Shown: positions 25,246-35,674, counted from the stretch's first letter. The stretch: 54,969 bases of DNA from Syntrophobacteraceae bacterium (GCA_003165235.1 PLSV01000155.1:1-54969), one strand, 5' to 3'. Numbers and translations: made by a program. Notes: a model not told the origin generated them from the letters alone.

Positions 25246-27237
25246 TTATCGCTTCTTTGCATCCTGGCTGTCGAGGCTTCCCGCCTTTTTGAGGTCCTCG
25301 ATCTCCTGGCTGTGCTCGCCAAGCAGGCCATGGACGACAGCCCTGTTATAATACGCCGCTGCATAGTCAGGATTGATTTCGATGGCCCTGTCAAAATTTG
25401 AAATCGCCTGCCTGTGCTCGCCAAGTTTGCCATCGGCCAGGCCCCGGTTGTGATAGGCGTCAGCATATTCAGGATTGATCCCAATCGCCCTGTCAAAATC
25501 TGAAATCGCCTGCCTGTGGTCGCCAAGTTTGCCATAGGCGAGACCCCGATTGTAATAGGCGGCAGCATATTTAGGATTGATCCCAACCGCCCTGTCGCAA
25601 TCTGCAATCGCCTGCTTGTAGTTGCCAAGTTTGCTATAGGCCAGGCTCCGGTTGTAATAGGCCGCAGAATATTCAGGATCGATTTCGATCGCCCTGTCAA
25701 AATCTGCAATCGCCTGCATATAGTTGCGAACTTTGCAATAGGCGACACCCCGGTTGTAATAGGCGTCAGCATTAAAATCAATTTGCTGGTTGGAGGAATT
25801 TTGAAAACCGCCGCCTACCCAATATCTATCAAGCAGTGTTGGCGACATGCCGGCGATTGAAAGACAAAGCATAGCGAATATAATAATCACTCCAAGCCTA
25901 AATTCATTCCTTGATAACCGCCTGTCAAAAATAGCATAGCATAGCAATATAACAACAGTGGTAAAGTGCCTTCCTTGAATGCCCTGGACAACTGTTGCGG
26001 GATGTTGAGACTCAGCAACCAGATACATAATAAAAAGCAGCAGGCCGGAAGCAATTGCTACACAAAAAAGGATCACGTTTCGTCCTTTAGTAAGACAAGT
26101 CGTGTTTCTCTGAAATGAAATACCGGCAAATATACATAGTAGGACGGCACACAAAACATAAACATAAGATCCAAGGGGTGCGTCCAGCCAGCCCAAAACG
26201 CCTACAAACATGTGCCAGTACCCTGTTATAGAGGCTTTGTCGGTGAGAGTTGTATACAACACATTAAACAATCGCAGCGGATTAGTTAAATAGTAAAATG
26301 CTATGCCAGGCGTTGAAACTTCACGAACAAGCAGCCTGCTTTGATACGTTGTTATTGCATAGCCAATCCAGGCTAAAGATAAAACACCAGTTATCGCAGA
26401 GTGTAATATGCAGGAATAGGACCCACGGTTTATATATAGAAATGCTGGCAATAGCGTTAGGGGAAATAAATACCATCTTGCTGTTGCTAGCGCAAGTACG
26501 CATACTGATAAGGCATACAACATAAATTGATTGAATGAAAAGTTATTATCACATCCTCTCTTGTACAAAGAAGCCGCCAATACACAGGTTGCAAATGATA
26601 CCGAATCCATACTGGAGGAACCCATTTGAAACAGGCTCATTGGGATAATAAATACAGCAATTACAATTAGAGGAGCCGGATATAGCAAGAGTGCACAACC
26701 AAGTAAAGCCAGGGTTACCGTTAAAGAAAAGAAGCGAGCGAGATAATAGGTATCGCTTACCGTCATCCCACTCGTTTCACCAACTATAACAGCCAACGCC
26801 TGAGGTATATAGAGCAGCGGACCATAAACGGCCGGCAATGCAATGAACTGTTTTTTGCCACTCCATCTTACCTGCTGTGAAACCCCACGACCTCGGTTAT
26901 CAATTTTATTTTCATATCTAAATGGAATCGGATGGAATAGATTCATAAAAGTCAGTAATCCGGTATCAATATGACCACCGGATACATTGCCCTTGCTATT
27001 TAAAAACGCATCTCCTTTGGATAAAAGATAGGCACGATCAAAATGAACAAATTCATCCGGCGATTGAAATGGTGGGATCAGAAACGAAATAGATAACACA
27101 ATTAAAAACAATGATGCAAGAAGAGATAGGAGTGCGTTTTTTGAGTACCAGAATTCAGCGTCGCACACTTTATTTGTGCGTACATCAGAAGGTTGGGCTG
27201 CGATAGCTCTGTTAACCATATTAGCCCTTTTGCGCAA
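25246..27237 (-). CDS. DUF2142-type polytopic membrane protein with C-terminal TPR repeats
   Basis: This 663-residue protein has an N-terminal hydrophobic helix followed by PPFQSPDEFVHFDRAYLLSKG, the signature of DUF2142 membrane proteins (relatives of GT-C transferases, with the acidic DE in the first external loop). About ten membrane helices follow. From ~495 on there are five TPR units of 34 residues (AYYNRGVAYCK...AIADFDRAIEIDPEY). The TPR part, plus the preceding last helix and linker (LCLSIAGMSPTLLDRYW), is closely similar to the end of the next protein. Base composition falls in the membrane part, lower in GC than the neighbouring genes. It is presumably a surface-glycan protein, but its activity is unknown. 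Confidence 0.8.
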   Translation of the reverse strand: MRKRANMVNRAIAAQPSDVRTNKVCDAEFWYSKNALLSLLASLFLIVLSISFLIPPFQSPDEFVHFDRAYLLSKGDAFLNSKGNVSGGHIDTGLLTFMNLFHPIPFRYENKIDNRGRGVSQQVRWSGKKQFIALPAVYGPLLYIPQALAVIVGETSGMTVSDTYYLARFFSLTVTLALLGCALLLYPAPLIVIAVFIIPMSLFQMGSSSMDSVSFATCVLAASLYKRGCDNNFSFNQFMLYALSVCVLALATARWYLFPLTLLPAFLYINRGSYSCILHSAITGVLSLAWIGYAITTYQSRLLVREVSTPGIAFYYLTNPLRLFNVLYTTLTDKASITGYWHMFVGVLGWLDAPLGSYVYVLCAVLLCIFAGISFQRNTTCLTKGRNVILFCVAIASGLLLFIMYLVAESQHPATVVQGIQGRHFTTVVILLCYAIFDRRLSRNEFRLGVIIIFAMLCLSIAGMSPTLLDRYWVGGGFQNSSNQQIDFNADAYYNRGVAYCKVRNYMQAIADFDRAIEIDPEYSAAYYNRSLAYSKLGNYKQAIADCDRAVGINPKYAAAYYNRGLAYGKLGDHRQAISDFDRAIGINPEYADAYHNRGLADGKLGEHRQAISNFDRAIEINPDYAAAYYNRAVVHGLLGEHSQEIEDLKKAGSLDSQDAKKR

Positions 27238-27375
27238 TAAATTATTTGTCTATTCGGAATACATCCTTTAATCTATCACGTTCGCGGCGCTATTGATGCT
27301 TAAAGCCTTATCCTTCTTGGCGCGCTATTATCCGGAGGGGATGCGTCTGTCATTTTTTGGGCTTGGCTCGTGTAA

Positions 27376-30267
27376 TTACTTCTTTGGATTCTGGCTGGCG
27401 AGTCCTGCCGCCTTTTGGAGGTCCTCAATCTCATGGCTGTGGTCGCCAAGCATGCCATAGACGACAGCCCGGTTATAATACGCCATTGCATATTCCGGAT
27501 TGATTTCGATGGCCCTGTCAAGATCTGAAATCGCCTGCCTGTGATCGCCAAGTTGGCCATAGGTTAAGCCCCGGCCGTTATAGGCATCAGCATATTCAGG
27601 ATTGATTTCGATCGCTCTGTCAAAATCTGAGATCGCCTGCCTGTGTTCGCCAAGTCTGTCATGGGCGAAGCCACGGTTGTAGAAGGCATCAGAATATTCA
27701 GGATTGATTTCAATGGCCCTGTCAAAATCTGAAATCGCCTGACTGTTATTGCCAAGTATGTCGTAGACGACACCCCTGTCATAATAGGCAATCGCATAGG
27801 CTGGGTTGATCTTGATCGAACTATCAAAATCTGAAATAGCCTGCGTGTAGCTGCGCAGTTTGCCATAGGAAGCGCCACGGTCCTTATAAGCGTCAGCATA
27901 TTCAGGATTGATTTCAATCGCCTTGTCGAAATATGAAATAGCCTGCGCATACTGGCCAAGTTTGCAATTGTAGACACCACGGTTGTAATAGGCGGCAGCA
28001 TTAAAATCACTTTGCGGGTTGGTGGGAATTTGAAAATTATTATTTAATAAATACCTGTCAAGGAGCTTTGGCGACACGCCTGCACTTGAGAGACAAAGCA
28101 TAAGGAATATAATAATCAAAGCAAGTCGAATTTCAATCCTTGATAATATCTTATTGCGCTCAGCTACGGGCGCTTGCAATCTCCCCCATAGGTCGATTGG
28201 AGCCATGAGTATAAAGAGCAGAAGCAATGGATATGCCGCTGAAAAATAGATTACGCTTATAGCGTTGAAAGATGTCGTTTCTATCAGCGCCAAAATGAAC
28301 ACTCTTCCTAAAATGGTCAGCAGAAGCGCGGTATTTATAAGAAAGGTGGCCGCGCTCTTTCCGGTCCTTAAAACGTCAAGCAATGTTATTGCGTAAATTG
28401 CTAATGCGAGAATAAGCAGCGCCGGGGCCAGGGTTTGATAGGTTTTTCCGATCAGGCTTAACGCACCAGTCTTGAAACGATCCAATCGTTCCTGTTGAGG
28501 AAGGAAGTTGGCTTCAGTGCGAGAGTCCAGGTTGAAGTAGAGTTCGGGTCCCTTTAGTGAGGTCACGCCATCATTGAGGGATATGCGCTTTATGAGTTGG
28601 CCGTCATATGTTTCGACCTGGATAAAGCACGTCGGGCCGCAGTCATGTGCGGTTATTTCAAAGCGGGCCCGATGCGCGTAAGTAGTATTTATACCCTCGG
28701 CTTCCAACATTTGGCGGACATCCGGGCTGGGCTTATTGGTGATGCGAGCATTGGCCGGAACGTCATCGGAAGTCCAGACCGACAAACGGACAGGTGAAGA
28801 CGGCCGGAACACCCAGCCGGTGTAGTGCACTATTCCGCTTGTGGCAGGAGATAACCTCTCGCGTGTCAGGTCGCGAAACAATACCAGGAGATCATCATTG
28901 CCGAGGCTCTTGGGAGGATTGGGATCGAAATCCCGGAAGCCAACCAGATATGTCACGCCACTCAGGAAGGCCCTCGCCAGGGGCCGGACATGTTCGGCGC
29001 GAAAAGGCGGCATCATCGAGGCTCTCTCAGGACCGCATTCAAGCCGTCCTTCGCTGCACGCCGAATTCACATCCTTGGCCAATGAGCGATAATAGCTCGC
29101 CGCGGCGGCGCCTGATGAACAGTGTCCCGCGGCCTCAACCGCATCTCGCAGCGCCCACATGAACCATCCGCCTCTTATGTCTTCGCTGCCGCCCCCCACC
29201 ATTGCCCAGGCCTTGCCAATATCCCCTTCCAAAAAAGGTTCCAGTTCGCTGAATACGGGGCTTGCAGAGTAGATACGAAAGCGGGCCTCCCGGGGGACCG
29301 GCACGGAGGCTGACCAGTTCGCGTGTTTCACGCGTGTGAGTGCGCCATACGCCGCGAGGAAATCCCTTGATTTGGATTCCACAGTTGTAAAGATGCCGTA
29401 ATGAAACCAGTTCATTGCCGACACCGCTGATAGAGCCGCCCCACAAACGCCGAACGGAAGGATGCAGCATAGCAGCAACCGGAGCAGCCGTCCCGGCATC
29501 GGGGTTTTCCATATTCGATGGGCCGCAAGTCCAACAAACATTAAAACGACAGGAGCAATCCAAACTCCTTCTTCCCTGGTAAGCAAGAAGGCGGCCAACG
29601 CGCAGCCAAGCAGCATTGACCATCGCAGCAGGCATCTCAGGGGGTGATCCCATCTAAAAACGATCCCCAGCGCCCCAGCAATTACAAGGAGCGTAAGTGC
29701 GGGATATATACCCTCTCGCAGGACCCGTAATATACCATATTCCATCGGATTAAAGAGAAGGATGAGATAAATGAGCGCCAGAATAGCAGGAGACTTCAAT
29801 CGTGGAGATAGCGCCACGACCAGAAGCGAGCAGGCCGATAAATAAAGCAGATGCTGCGCAAGGAATAGAGGGACGTCACTCACAAAAGCGAATGCAATCC
29901 AAATAGGATAAAAGCATCCTTTTACAAGTGTAAGTCTATTATATTGACCCAACCAATCGCCTTTTAGCAGATTCGAGGCGAGGTTAAGGAAGAGACGCTC
30001 ATCATGGTCGCCTCCCCCGATTGCAAATAGAGTCTGGCCTTCCACAAGCCATAATTTGACGATTGTAATTATAATGCAGACGCCAAGACACAAGACGGGA
30101 TAATTAAGGATGAAACGCGAAGGGTTTGACTTTACTTGCACAATGCACATGCTCGCTGCTGATCTGAACGGCGTCGCCCTAACCACTGCCGGCCGTTTTG
30201 CAGTTCCCATTCCCCGGCGGCAATACTGCTGAATTAAGATTGGCCGCCTTCCTTCTTTTGTCAGCAC
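27376..30267 (-). CDS. Large polytopic membrane protein with C-terminal TPR repeats
   Basis: This 963-residue protein has a GT-C-like first part: a membrane helix, then an external loop with GGGDHDERLFLNLASNLL, several more helices, a large soluble loop (~250-590) and further helices. From ~745 there are six or seven TPR units (AYYNRGVYNCK..., AISDFDRAIEINPEY). The helix-linker-TPR tail (LCLSSAGVSPKLLDRYL) matches that of the upstream-facing neighbour, while the membrane parts differ. The start is uncertain: ATGs at codons 20 and 41 are alternatives, the latter nearer the first helix. A glycosyltransferase or flippase-like role is only a guess. Confidence 0.75.
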   Translation of the reverse strand: MLTKEGRRPILIQQYCRRGMGTAKRPAVVRATPFRSAASMCIVQVKSNPSRFILNYPVLCLGVCIIITIVKLWLVEGQTLFAIGGGDHDERLFLNLASNLLKGDWLGQYNRLTLVKGCFYPIWIAFAFVSDVPLFLAQHLLYLSACSLLVVALSPRLKSPAILALIYLILLFNPMEYGILRVLREGIYPALTLLVIAGALGIVFRWDHPLRCLLRWSMLLGCALAAFLLTREEGVWIAPVVLMFVGLAAHRIWKTPMPGRLLRLLLCCILPFGVCGAALSAVSAMNWFHYGIFTTVESKSRDFLAAYGALTRVKHANWSASVPVPREARFRIYSASPVFSELEPFLEGDIGKAWAMVGGGSEDIRGGWFMWALRDAVEAAGHCSSGAAAASYYRSLAKDVNSACSEGRLECGPERASMMPPFRAEHVRPLARAFLSGVTYLVGFRDFDPNPPKSLGNDDLLVLFRDLTRERLSPATSGIVHYTGWVFRPSSPVRLSVWTSDDVPANARITNKPSPDVRQMLEAEGINTTYAHRARFEITAHDCGPTCFIQVETYDGQLIKRISLNDGVTSLKGPELYFNLDSRTEANFLPQQERLDRFKTGALSLIGKTYQTLAPALLILALAIYAITLLDVLRTGKSAATFLINTALLLTILGRVFILALIETTSFNAISVIYFSAAYPLLLLFILMAPIDLWGRLQAPVAERNKILSRIEIRLALIIIFLMLCLSSAGVSPKLLDRYLLNNNFQIPTNPQSDFNAAAYYNRGVYNCKLGQYAQAISYFDKAIEINPEYADAYKDRGASYGKLRSYTQAISDFDSSIKINPAYAIAYYDRGVVYDILGNNSQAISDFDRAIEINPEYSDAFYNRGFAHDRLGEHRQAISDFDRAIEINPEYADAYNGRGLTYGQLGDHRQAISDLDRAIEINPEYAMAYYNRAVVYGMLGDHSHEIEDLQKAAGLASQNPKK

Positions 30268-30368
30268 AGTTTCTGTTGTTATAGATTAAATGGAGAATAG
30301 AATAAATTCTCTGATTTGGCCATCCTTTTTGCTGCAAAAATATTGAACATTGGACACTTGGGATTGAA

Positions 30369-32345
30369 TTATTTCATGTTCGTTTTTGCCTGCATCATTG
30401 CAATCCCCACGAGCAAACCCAGAAGGCCCGCTATCATCAACCCAGCGCCACTTGCCGGGAACCGCCTCGCAAAATAGCCCCCGGCGGCCAGTTCCCTTGG
30501 CCAGGTAAAAGCGAGCCAACTCTCGCCGTCATCGGCTGCGCGCACGGTAAAACTTCCCTCAGGCGCCGGGACCATAACCTGCCGCCATCCACCGCTCTTA
30601 TTTCCGGCGGGCACAGGCACGGCTGGTTTTCCCGAAGCCGGCGTCAGTTCCATCGAGGTCCCTGGCCCTCCACCGGCTATATCGAACACGAGCCATGAAA
30701 ACCGGCTCGAGACCGGCCGGCTCAGGAAAAGAGAGCGGGCCTCGCCTCGATTCGCTCGCCACGAGCCGAGCACCACGCGGTGCGGCGGGCCGGGAAGGTC
30801 GGGCGGAATCGACGCGAAAGCAAACCCGTAGCCTTCGGCCAGTTTGAGAAAAATGGGCGCGCGTATGCCTGCCGGCAGCGCCTGGCGAACGAGGGGGTCA
30901 GCCAGAACGTCGATAATCCTCTGGGCGTTCGGATGGGGTATGCGCAGGAAGGGTTTATCCACCAGAGAGGAAGCATCGCCGGTAAGAACATAGCGGGCAG
31001 TGTTTTTCTCCTCAACGTCCCACCATGTATGCATGGTCAGAAGACGGGGCGGCAGGTCGCGGTGAAATGCCGCCAGGCTGACGCAGGCAACCAGGGCCAC
31101 GGCGCCGAGCACAATCGGGCCGCGGCGCGGGACGCCGTCATAAAGAGGCCGGAGAAGCAGCAGTAGGGCGCCAAGATTCGCCATGGACCCCATGGCCAGG
31201 ACGTCCTCATAACGAGACTCCATGTTCCCCCGCGCATACGCCAATGCGGCGGTCTGGAAAAGCGTCCATATTCCAAGGGCCATGAGAAACTGCTCCAACA
31301 AGCCGCTAACCTTTCGGGAGCTTATCTGCCGCCAGGCGAGAATCATGATGGGCAACCAGAGAATTGGGCCAAACAGCCAATTCTGCAAAGGCCATGAAGC
31401 GAATGTCCCAAATTTCCGGAAAAAATCGAGGAAGCCTGCGGCCCTGAGCGCCTCGTGATGAGCAAGGTGCGGGACCCAAGCATATTCCATGGCGCAGAGC
31501 GACATCAGAAAGATGGAAGCCGCAGTGAATCCTTTCCAACGACGAGGTTCGGTGAGACAACCAAACAAAAGAAGACAGGCGGCGGCGGCTGGAACAAAAA
31601 GTCCGCCGGCCAAAGAGAAGTAAGCGCATACCGACGCCGCGACGCCGAGAAGCCAGGAAGAAGAAAATGGACGCGGCCCGAGCAGCAGGAGCATTGCAGC
31701 AATTGAAAAACCGAGAACCAAAAAGAAGTTCGACTGCAAGCCCATCAGGGTGTTTTCCCATGCAAACGGCCGCACGCCAATGAGCGCCAGTGCAATGCCG
31801 AACTCGGCGAGATGTTTTCTCCCCGCAAGGCGCCAGAGGACCATGCAAAGGCACGTCAATACAAGGGCATGTATGAACGCGTTGACGGTCATCTGGAGCA
31901 CCGGGTCCCATTGACCGTTGAGATCGAAGAGGTTGAGGACGAGCAAACGCGTGAAGAGAAACCGGTGCTCGTTGTGGAGCCCCACGAGGCGGGAAGGGTC
32001 CAGGGCGCCTCTTAGAAGCTCGGAGTAAGAGGGCGCCTCGGCATCCCACTGGTCCCCAAAAGGGACATCCGTACCGAAAGCATTTATAAGATGTAACTTG
32101 GCGCCCAGGATGACCGTGAAAAGCCCTGCCAGACAAAGAAAAGGTCCGAGCCGGCCCCCCTTGAGCGACCCCGCTGCATCCAGGGTGAGACGGTTTGCGG
32201 CGTAGAGAATGAAACCTATTAAAATCAGACAGTCGAGGGAGAGTCCCTCAACCTCGCGGCCGGACCACTCCATGCGAGCGCAACCACAGACGGCGGAGCA
32301 CTGAAGCAAAACGAAAATGGCGCGCGAAAGCGCAGGTTTTCGCAT
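30369..32345 (-). CDS. Polytopic membrane protein, function unknown
   Basis: This 658-residue protein has about eleven hydrophobic helices between residues 35 and 400. A first external loop contains DVPFGDQWDAEAP and HNEHRFLFTRLL, with acidic and histidine residues in the place where GT-C enzymes have theirs. After a soluble C-terminal domain (~430-625) comes a final helix near the C-terminus. No TPR tail is present, unlike the two proteins beside it. Not recognised at family level. Together the three proteins form a same-strand membrane-protein set, plausibly for surface glycans. Confidence 0.75.
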   Translation of the reverse strand: MRKPALSRAIFVLLQCSAVCGCARMEWSGREVEGLSLDCLILIGFILYAANRLTLDAAGSLKGGRLGPFLCLAGLFTVILGAKLHLINAFGTDVPFGDQWDAEAPSYSELLRGALDPSRLVGLHNEHRFLFTRLLVLNLFDLNGQWDPVLQMTVNAFIHALVLTCLCMVLWRLAGRKHLAEFGIALALIGVRPFAWENTLMGLQSNFFLVLGFSIAAMLLLLGPRPFSSSWLLGVAASVCAYFSLAGGLFVPAAAACLLLFGCLTEPRRWKGFTAASIFLMSLCAMEYAWVPHLAHHEALRAAGFLDFFRKFGTFASWPLQNWLFGPILWLPIMILAWRQISSRKVSGLLEQFLMALGIWTLFQTAALAYARGNMESRYEDVLAMGSMANLGALLLLLRPLYDGVPRRGPIVLGAVALVACVSLAAFHRDLPPRLLTMHTWWDVEEKNTARYVLTGDASSLVDKPFLRIPHPNAQRIIDVLADPLVRQALPAGIRAPIFLKLAEGYGFAFASIPPDLPGPPHRVVLGSWRANRGEARSLFLSRPVSSRFSWLVFDIAGGGPGTSMELTPASGKPAVPVPAGNKSGGWRQVMVPAPEGSFTVRAADDGESWLAFTWPRELAAGGYFARRFPASGAGLMIAGLLGLLVGIAMMQAKTNMK

Positions 32346-33144
32346 TTATGCACTTGGACCTGTGGACGACTTGTTTGGCGCAAAACCGTCTAGAAAGCGA
32401 AAGACCAGCCTGCTCGGCCTCGGAAGCCGGGGTGAGGCCGTTGTGCCTGACGGCTTTGCAAATACAGGATATTTGTCACCCGATCAGCGATTCATCGCTC
32501 TTGGAGTTCACGATCTCCTCGTATAAGCAGCAAATCGCTCCATCTCGAAAGGTGATTATAGCATAGCCCTTCGTCTTTCCCGTACCGGCAATGCGGATTG
32601 CTTCCTCCTTTTTCCGCCAAGATAAACACTGATGCGGCGGACGGTCCGGTTATATAAACGAATCCGGCTCCAAACAAAAATACCATCACCGAGACGACGA
32701 TGCACACTATTTCGGCCGGTTTTTCCGCAAGCGTTCACCGCTGAGCTTCCGGGTAAAGCCGGTAAGAGGATCTTCCGCCAAAAGGCGGAAAGTGGAATGA
32801 CCAGATTATGGACAGATTATTACGGCACATTAGATACTGTGGTGAAAGTTTACACATTTTTCGCTTGCGAAATCCATTTGCTTTCTTGGATCTACTTCGT
32901 ATAATGACTCCAACATTAAGCGGTCCATGAGATTTTGGGCCTTCTTTGTCCAGTGGCAAGGCTTCCGAGACATCCAGTTATAAAACTATTTTCCAATCCC
33001 TTACGGCAGCACGGTCCAAAGCCTCGATTGCAAAGCATCCAAACGATGAGCCGTATTGATTAGTTTCACCTGCTTATAGCTATGAAATCCAATTCAGCCG
33101 GACGGTAGTGGTCGCGATTCTCTTCGTTAACCCAGGAAGAGGAG
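32346..33144. other. 800-bp intergenic region with a dispersed element
   Basis: The region separates the divergent membrane-protein gene and the HAF pseudogene. Short open frames on both strands look like chance or old remnants; one minus-strand stretch (32610-32707) encodes a hydrophobic helix that I cannot assign. The one clear structure is copy B of the dispersed element at 32754-32810. Confidence 0.4.
32754..32810 (+). repeat. Dispersed intergenic element, copy B with inserted hairpin
   Basis: The 17-mer taaagccggtaagagga (32754-32770) is identical to 21622-21638. Here a hairpin (ttccgcc-aaaa-ggcggaa, 32773-32790) separates it from the second shared word gaatgaccagattatg (32795-32810; copy A has gaatgggccggattatg). 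Confidence 0.55.
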
Positions 33145-33609
33145 ATGGCTATGAGAAGAAATCCGTCGCCATGCTCGGCTTTCATCGCCCTGGCGCTCAG
33201 CCTGCTCCTGGCGCCGCCCTTTGCCTTTGCGGCGGGCAATGCTGACTGCCCCACCTGCGATCTTCGTTTTATAACCGTTGACCCATCCGGGTCAAACCGG
33301 ACAACAGCGCTCGGAATCAACGATTGGCGCCAAATGACAGGTTAGCGCACGTATGATTCAACGGCTGATGTGGAGCATGCGTATTTCCTGAATGGCCCCG
33401 GCGGAGAGTTCACGACGTTCGATCCTCCCGGGAGCATCGACGCGGGCGGCCTCAGAATAAGCGACCCCGGGGGGATCGCCGGCTTCTGTCTTAGAGCCGG
33501 CAGCAACCTTATAGGCTATAATCTCAACAACCCCGGCGGCGGCTTCAGCGATATCACTCCTCGGGGAGCTGTCGCTGCGGGCGCCAAGAGCATACACGAT
33601 CCCGGCTAG
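33145..33609 (+). pseudogene. Decayed secreted HAF-repeat protein
   Basis: One frame runs from 33145 with in-frame TAG codons at 33343-33345 and 33607-33609. It begins with a good signal peptide (RRNPSPCSAFIALALSLLLA, then PPFAFAA). HAF-type repeat words follow: TTALGINDWRQMTG, HAYFLNGPGGEFTTFDPPGS, and AAGAKSIHDPG. After the second stop the frame goes on only ~14 codons to a TGA. Two stops, lost repeat consensus and abrupt ending indicate a pseudogene of an extracellular HAF-repeat protein. A Shine-Dalgarno (AAGAGGAG) is still visible before the start. Confidence 0.7.
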
Positions 33610-34275
33610 GGAAAGCACCGGCATTCAGCAGTGATTCGCTGCTTTACGTGGTGAGCAACCGGACCAAAGGCCGAACCGGTATCGGCGAAATTGCCCTCAC
33701 GTATCATGTGAACCTGCGGGATCGCCACGGCGCGAGGTTCGTTGCGCCATACCTTTCGGGATTTAATCAACTCCGGTTCCTATCAAAGCTATCCGGATCA
33801 GTCCAAAATACCCATCGGTGAGCTGGACTCCTTTCACATCATCGCGGGATCGACTTCCCCCTCCTGTCATCTCCCTGTAAGCGGTGAGCATAAGGGTGCT
33901 GACACACCATTGGCTTTCCTGCTCCCTTTTAACGCTTGCCTTTAGGTTTTACTTGTGTCAGTTTGCCACTGTCACCGGCGTCATTGCAACGGTGCGCGAG
34001 TTGGTTGGGGCCGGATGTCCCGGAAGATGCCGTGCGCGGCGCATTCGTCTGCATCCCAAGCCCGATTATCTATTACAGGTATGCGGGGCTGGTTTTTTCA
34101 CAGGTATTTTTGAACACCCCGGTCTGGCCGCCTGCATTGAACAGCCGGCCGAGCACATCCTTCGCTGTTCTCCGGCAGGGATCGAGGTCGTCAAAGAACA
34201 CTATGAGCAGAACGCATAGGGCCGCAGCCCTCCAGTCTGCCGTCGGACTTTGGCGCTAACCGGAAAGGAGGATCG
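33610..34275. other. Gene-remnant region without an intact gene
   Basis: A ~64-codon open stretch (33631-33822, beginning SDSLLYVVSNRTKGRTGIGE) follows the HAF pseudogene in another frame. Two overlapping frames between 33884 and 34259 have no family likeness and no good start. I read this as decayed coding DNA, not as genes. Confidence 0.4.
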
Positions 34276-35526
34276 ATGGCTGCATCTGCGCCGGCGCCCT
34301 TGCCTGCAAATCGAATCATTTTCCTTGACAAGATACGGTATTCTCTGGTGATTGGGGTGGTCGTCCTGCATGCGGCCTGCGCCTATGCCCATATCATTCC
34401 CTGGTGGAGTGTTCGAGATCCTGTCCAAAGACCGTTTTTTGATTTGCTGCTTATCGTGCTGGACATATTTCTGATGCCGGTGCTCTTCTTTTTAGCCGGC
34501 TTTTTTGCTCTGCCTTCACTTTCCACACAAGGCAGCAGGCGATTCATCAGCGTCAAGCTGAGGCGTCTGGGGATCCCTCTTTTACTGATCGGGCTCTTTT
34601 TCGTGCCTCTTATCTCCTTCATCGGCTACCGGAATCGCACTGCTGATGCTCATGGCTTTTTCCGGTTCTGGTGGATGCAGATGCAGACTGTTCTCGACTG
34701 GCGCTGGGTGAATTATGCCACAACAGAGATCGGCCACCGGCATGTCAATGATTTTTCCCTCTGGCATCTGTGGTTTATTTCGCTATTGCTCATCTTCTTC
34801 ATTTTGACTGCGCTTGTCTACCGGCTCTCACCCAGATGCTTTCAGTGCAAGGTCTCCTCGGCCTCGAGCGGCTCCCGTTCAATTTTACTCGCTTTGGCGG
34901 TCGCGGCGCTTACCGGTTTTCTGGGCTTTAGCCTGGTCAACCGGATCTACCCGGACGCGGCCTGGAGCAAAATAGCGGGACTAATCGTTATTCAGCCCAC
35001 ACGGGCGCCCCTTTACATCGCCATATTTGTTCTGGGTTTGTACGCCAACTCCCGCGGATGGTTCAGCAAGCGCTCTTTTCCAGGAAGCATCTGGCTGTGG
35101 CTGGCGGGCAGCGTTGTCTGTTCTGCGGCCCTGCCGGCCGTCATTATATCCATCGGCCAGGAACCTGCGCCGATTCCCTGGCCGCACGCGTTGGCGCACG
35201 GTATGCTGCGCTCTTTGGCTTGCCTGGTCTTTCTGGGATTTATTGTCACTGCCGCTCAACGTTATGGGGATCGACCGTCCTTGATTTGGCGGCATTTGCA
35301 CGCGATTTCCTATGACATCTATTTGATCCATCTGCCGTTTGTGATTGTGCTCCAACTGGCGCTTCTCCACGCACCCGTTTCCATTTACGCTAAATTCGCC
35401 ATAACCAGCCTGGCGGTTGTCGGTCTGTGCTGGCTCCTGGCGCGCGGCGTGATAAGACCATATCCCGTGCTGGCAAGCGGGCTCCTGTTGGCGGGGTTTG
35501 CGTTAGGCTGCTTCCTGAGCCGGTGA
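34276..35526 (+). CDS. Acyltransferase-3 family membrane protein
   Basis: This 416-residue protein has about ten membrane helices. It opens with RIIFLDKIRYSLVIGVVVLHA, the acyltransferase-3 N-terminal signature whose His (VLHA) is catalytically important. It continues with FFLAGFFA, SVKLRRLGIPLL (the conserved Arg pair) and DFSLWHLWFIS. The family transfers acyl groups to sugars of surface polysaccharides (OafA, MdoC). AAAGGAGG lies 6 nt before the ATG. It closes the surface region; the acceptor is unknown. Confidence 0.9.
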   Translation: MAASAPAPLPANRIIFLDKIRYSLVIGVVVLHAACAYAHIIPWWSVRDPVQRPFFDLLLIVLDIFLMPVLFFLAGFFALPSLSTQGSRRFISVKLRRLGIPLLLIGLFFVPLISFIGYRNRTADAHGFFRFWWMQMQTVLDWRWVNYATTEIGHRHVNDFSLWHLWFISLLLIFFILTALVYRLSPRCFQCKVSSASSGSRSILLALAVAALTGFLGFSLVNRIYPDAAWSKIAGLIVIQPTRAPLYIAIFVLGLYANSRGWFSKRSFPGSIWLWLAGSVVCSAALPAVIISIGQEPAPIPWPHALAHGMLRSLACLVFLGFIVTAAQRYGDRPSLIWRHLHAISYDIYLIHLPFVIVLQLALLHAPVSIYAKFAITSLAVVGLCWLLARGVIRPYPVLASGLLLAGFALGCFLSR

Positions 35527-35674
35527 ATCCGAAGCGCCCTTCAGAGCGTTGAGGTGAAAAAAGGTTTACAAGCAATTATCGCACAGGTGGAGACGAGTGG
35601 TCATAAGCACGAAGTTTGATTTGATTTTTCGGCTATTCATCCTCCTCAGGGATCGATAGTGGAAAGTCCTCATA

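Noticed and set aside
25161..28010. Repetitive minus-strand frames (25161-25781, 27564-28010) with ITTGxxPIANLA words
   Set aside because: These are the TPR-coding repeats read in another frame, not a separate repeat protein.
33343..33609. TAG codons as pyrrolysine sites
   Set aside because: The frame ends in TGA soon after, the repeat consensus is lost and no pyl genes are in view; pseudogene is simpler.
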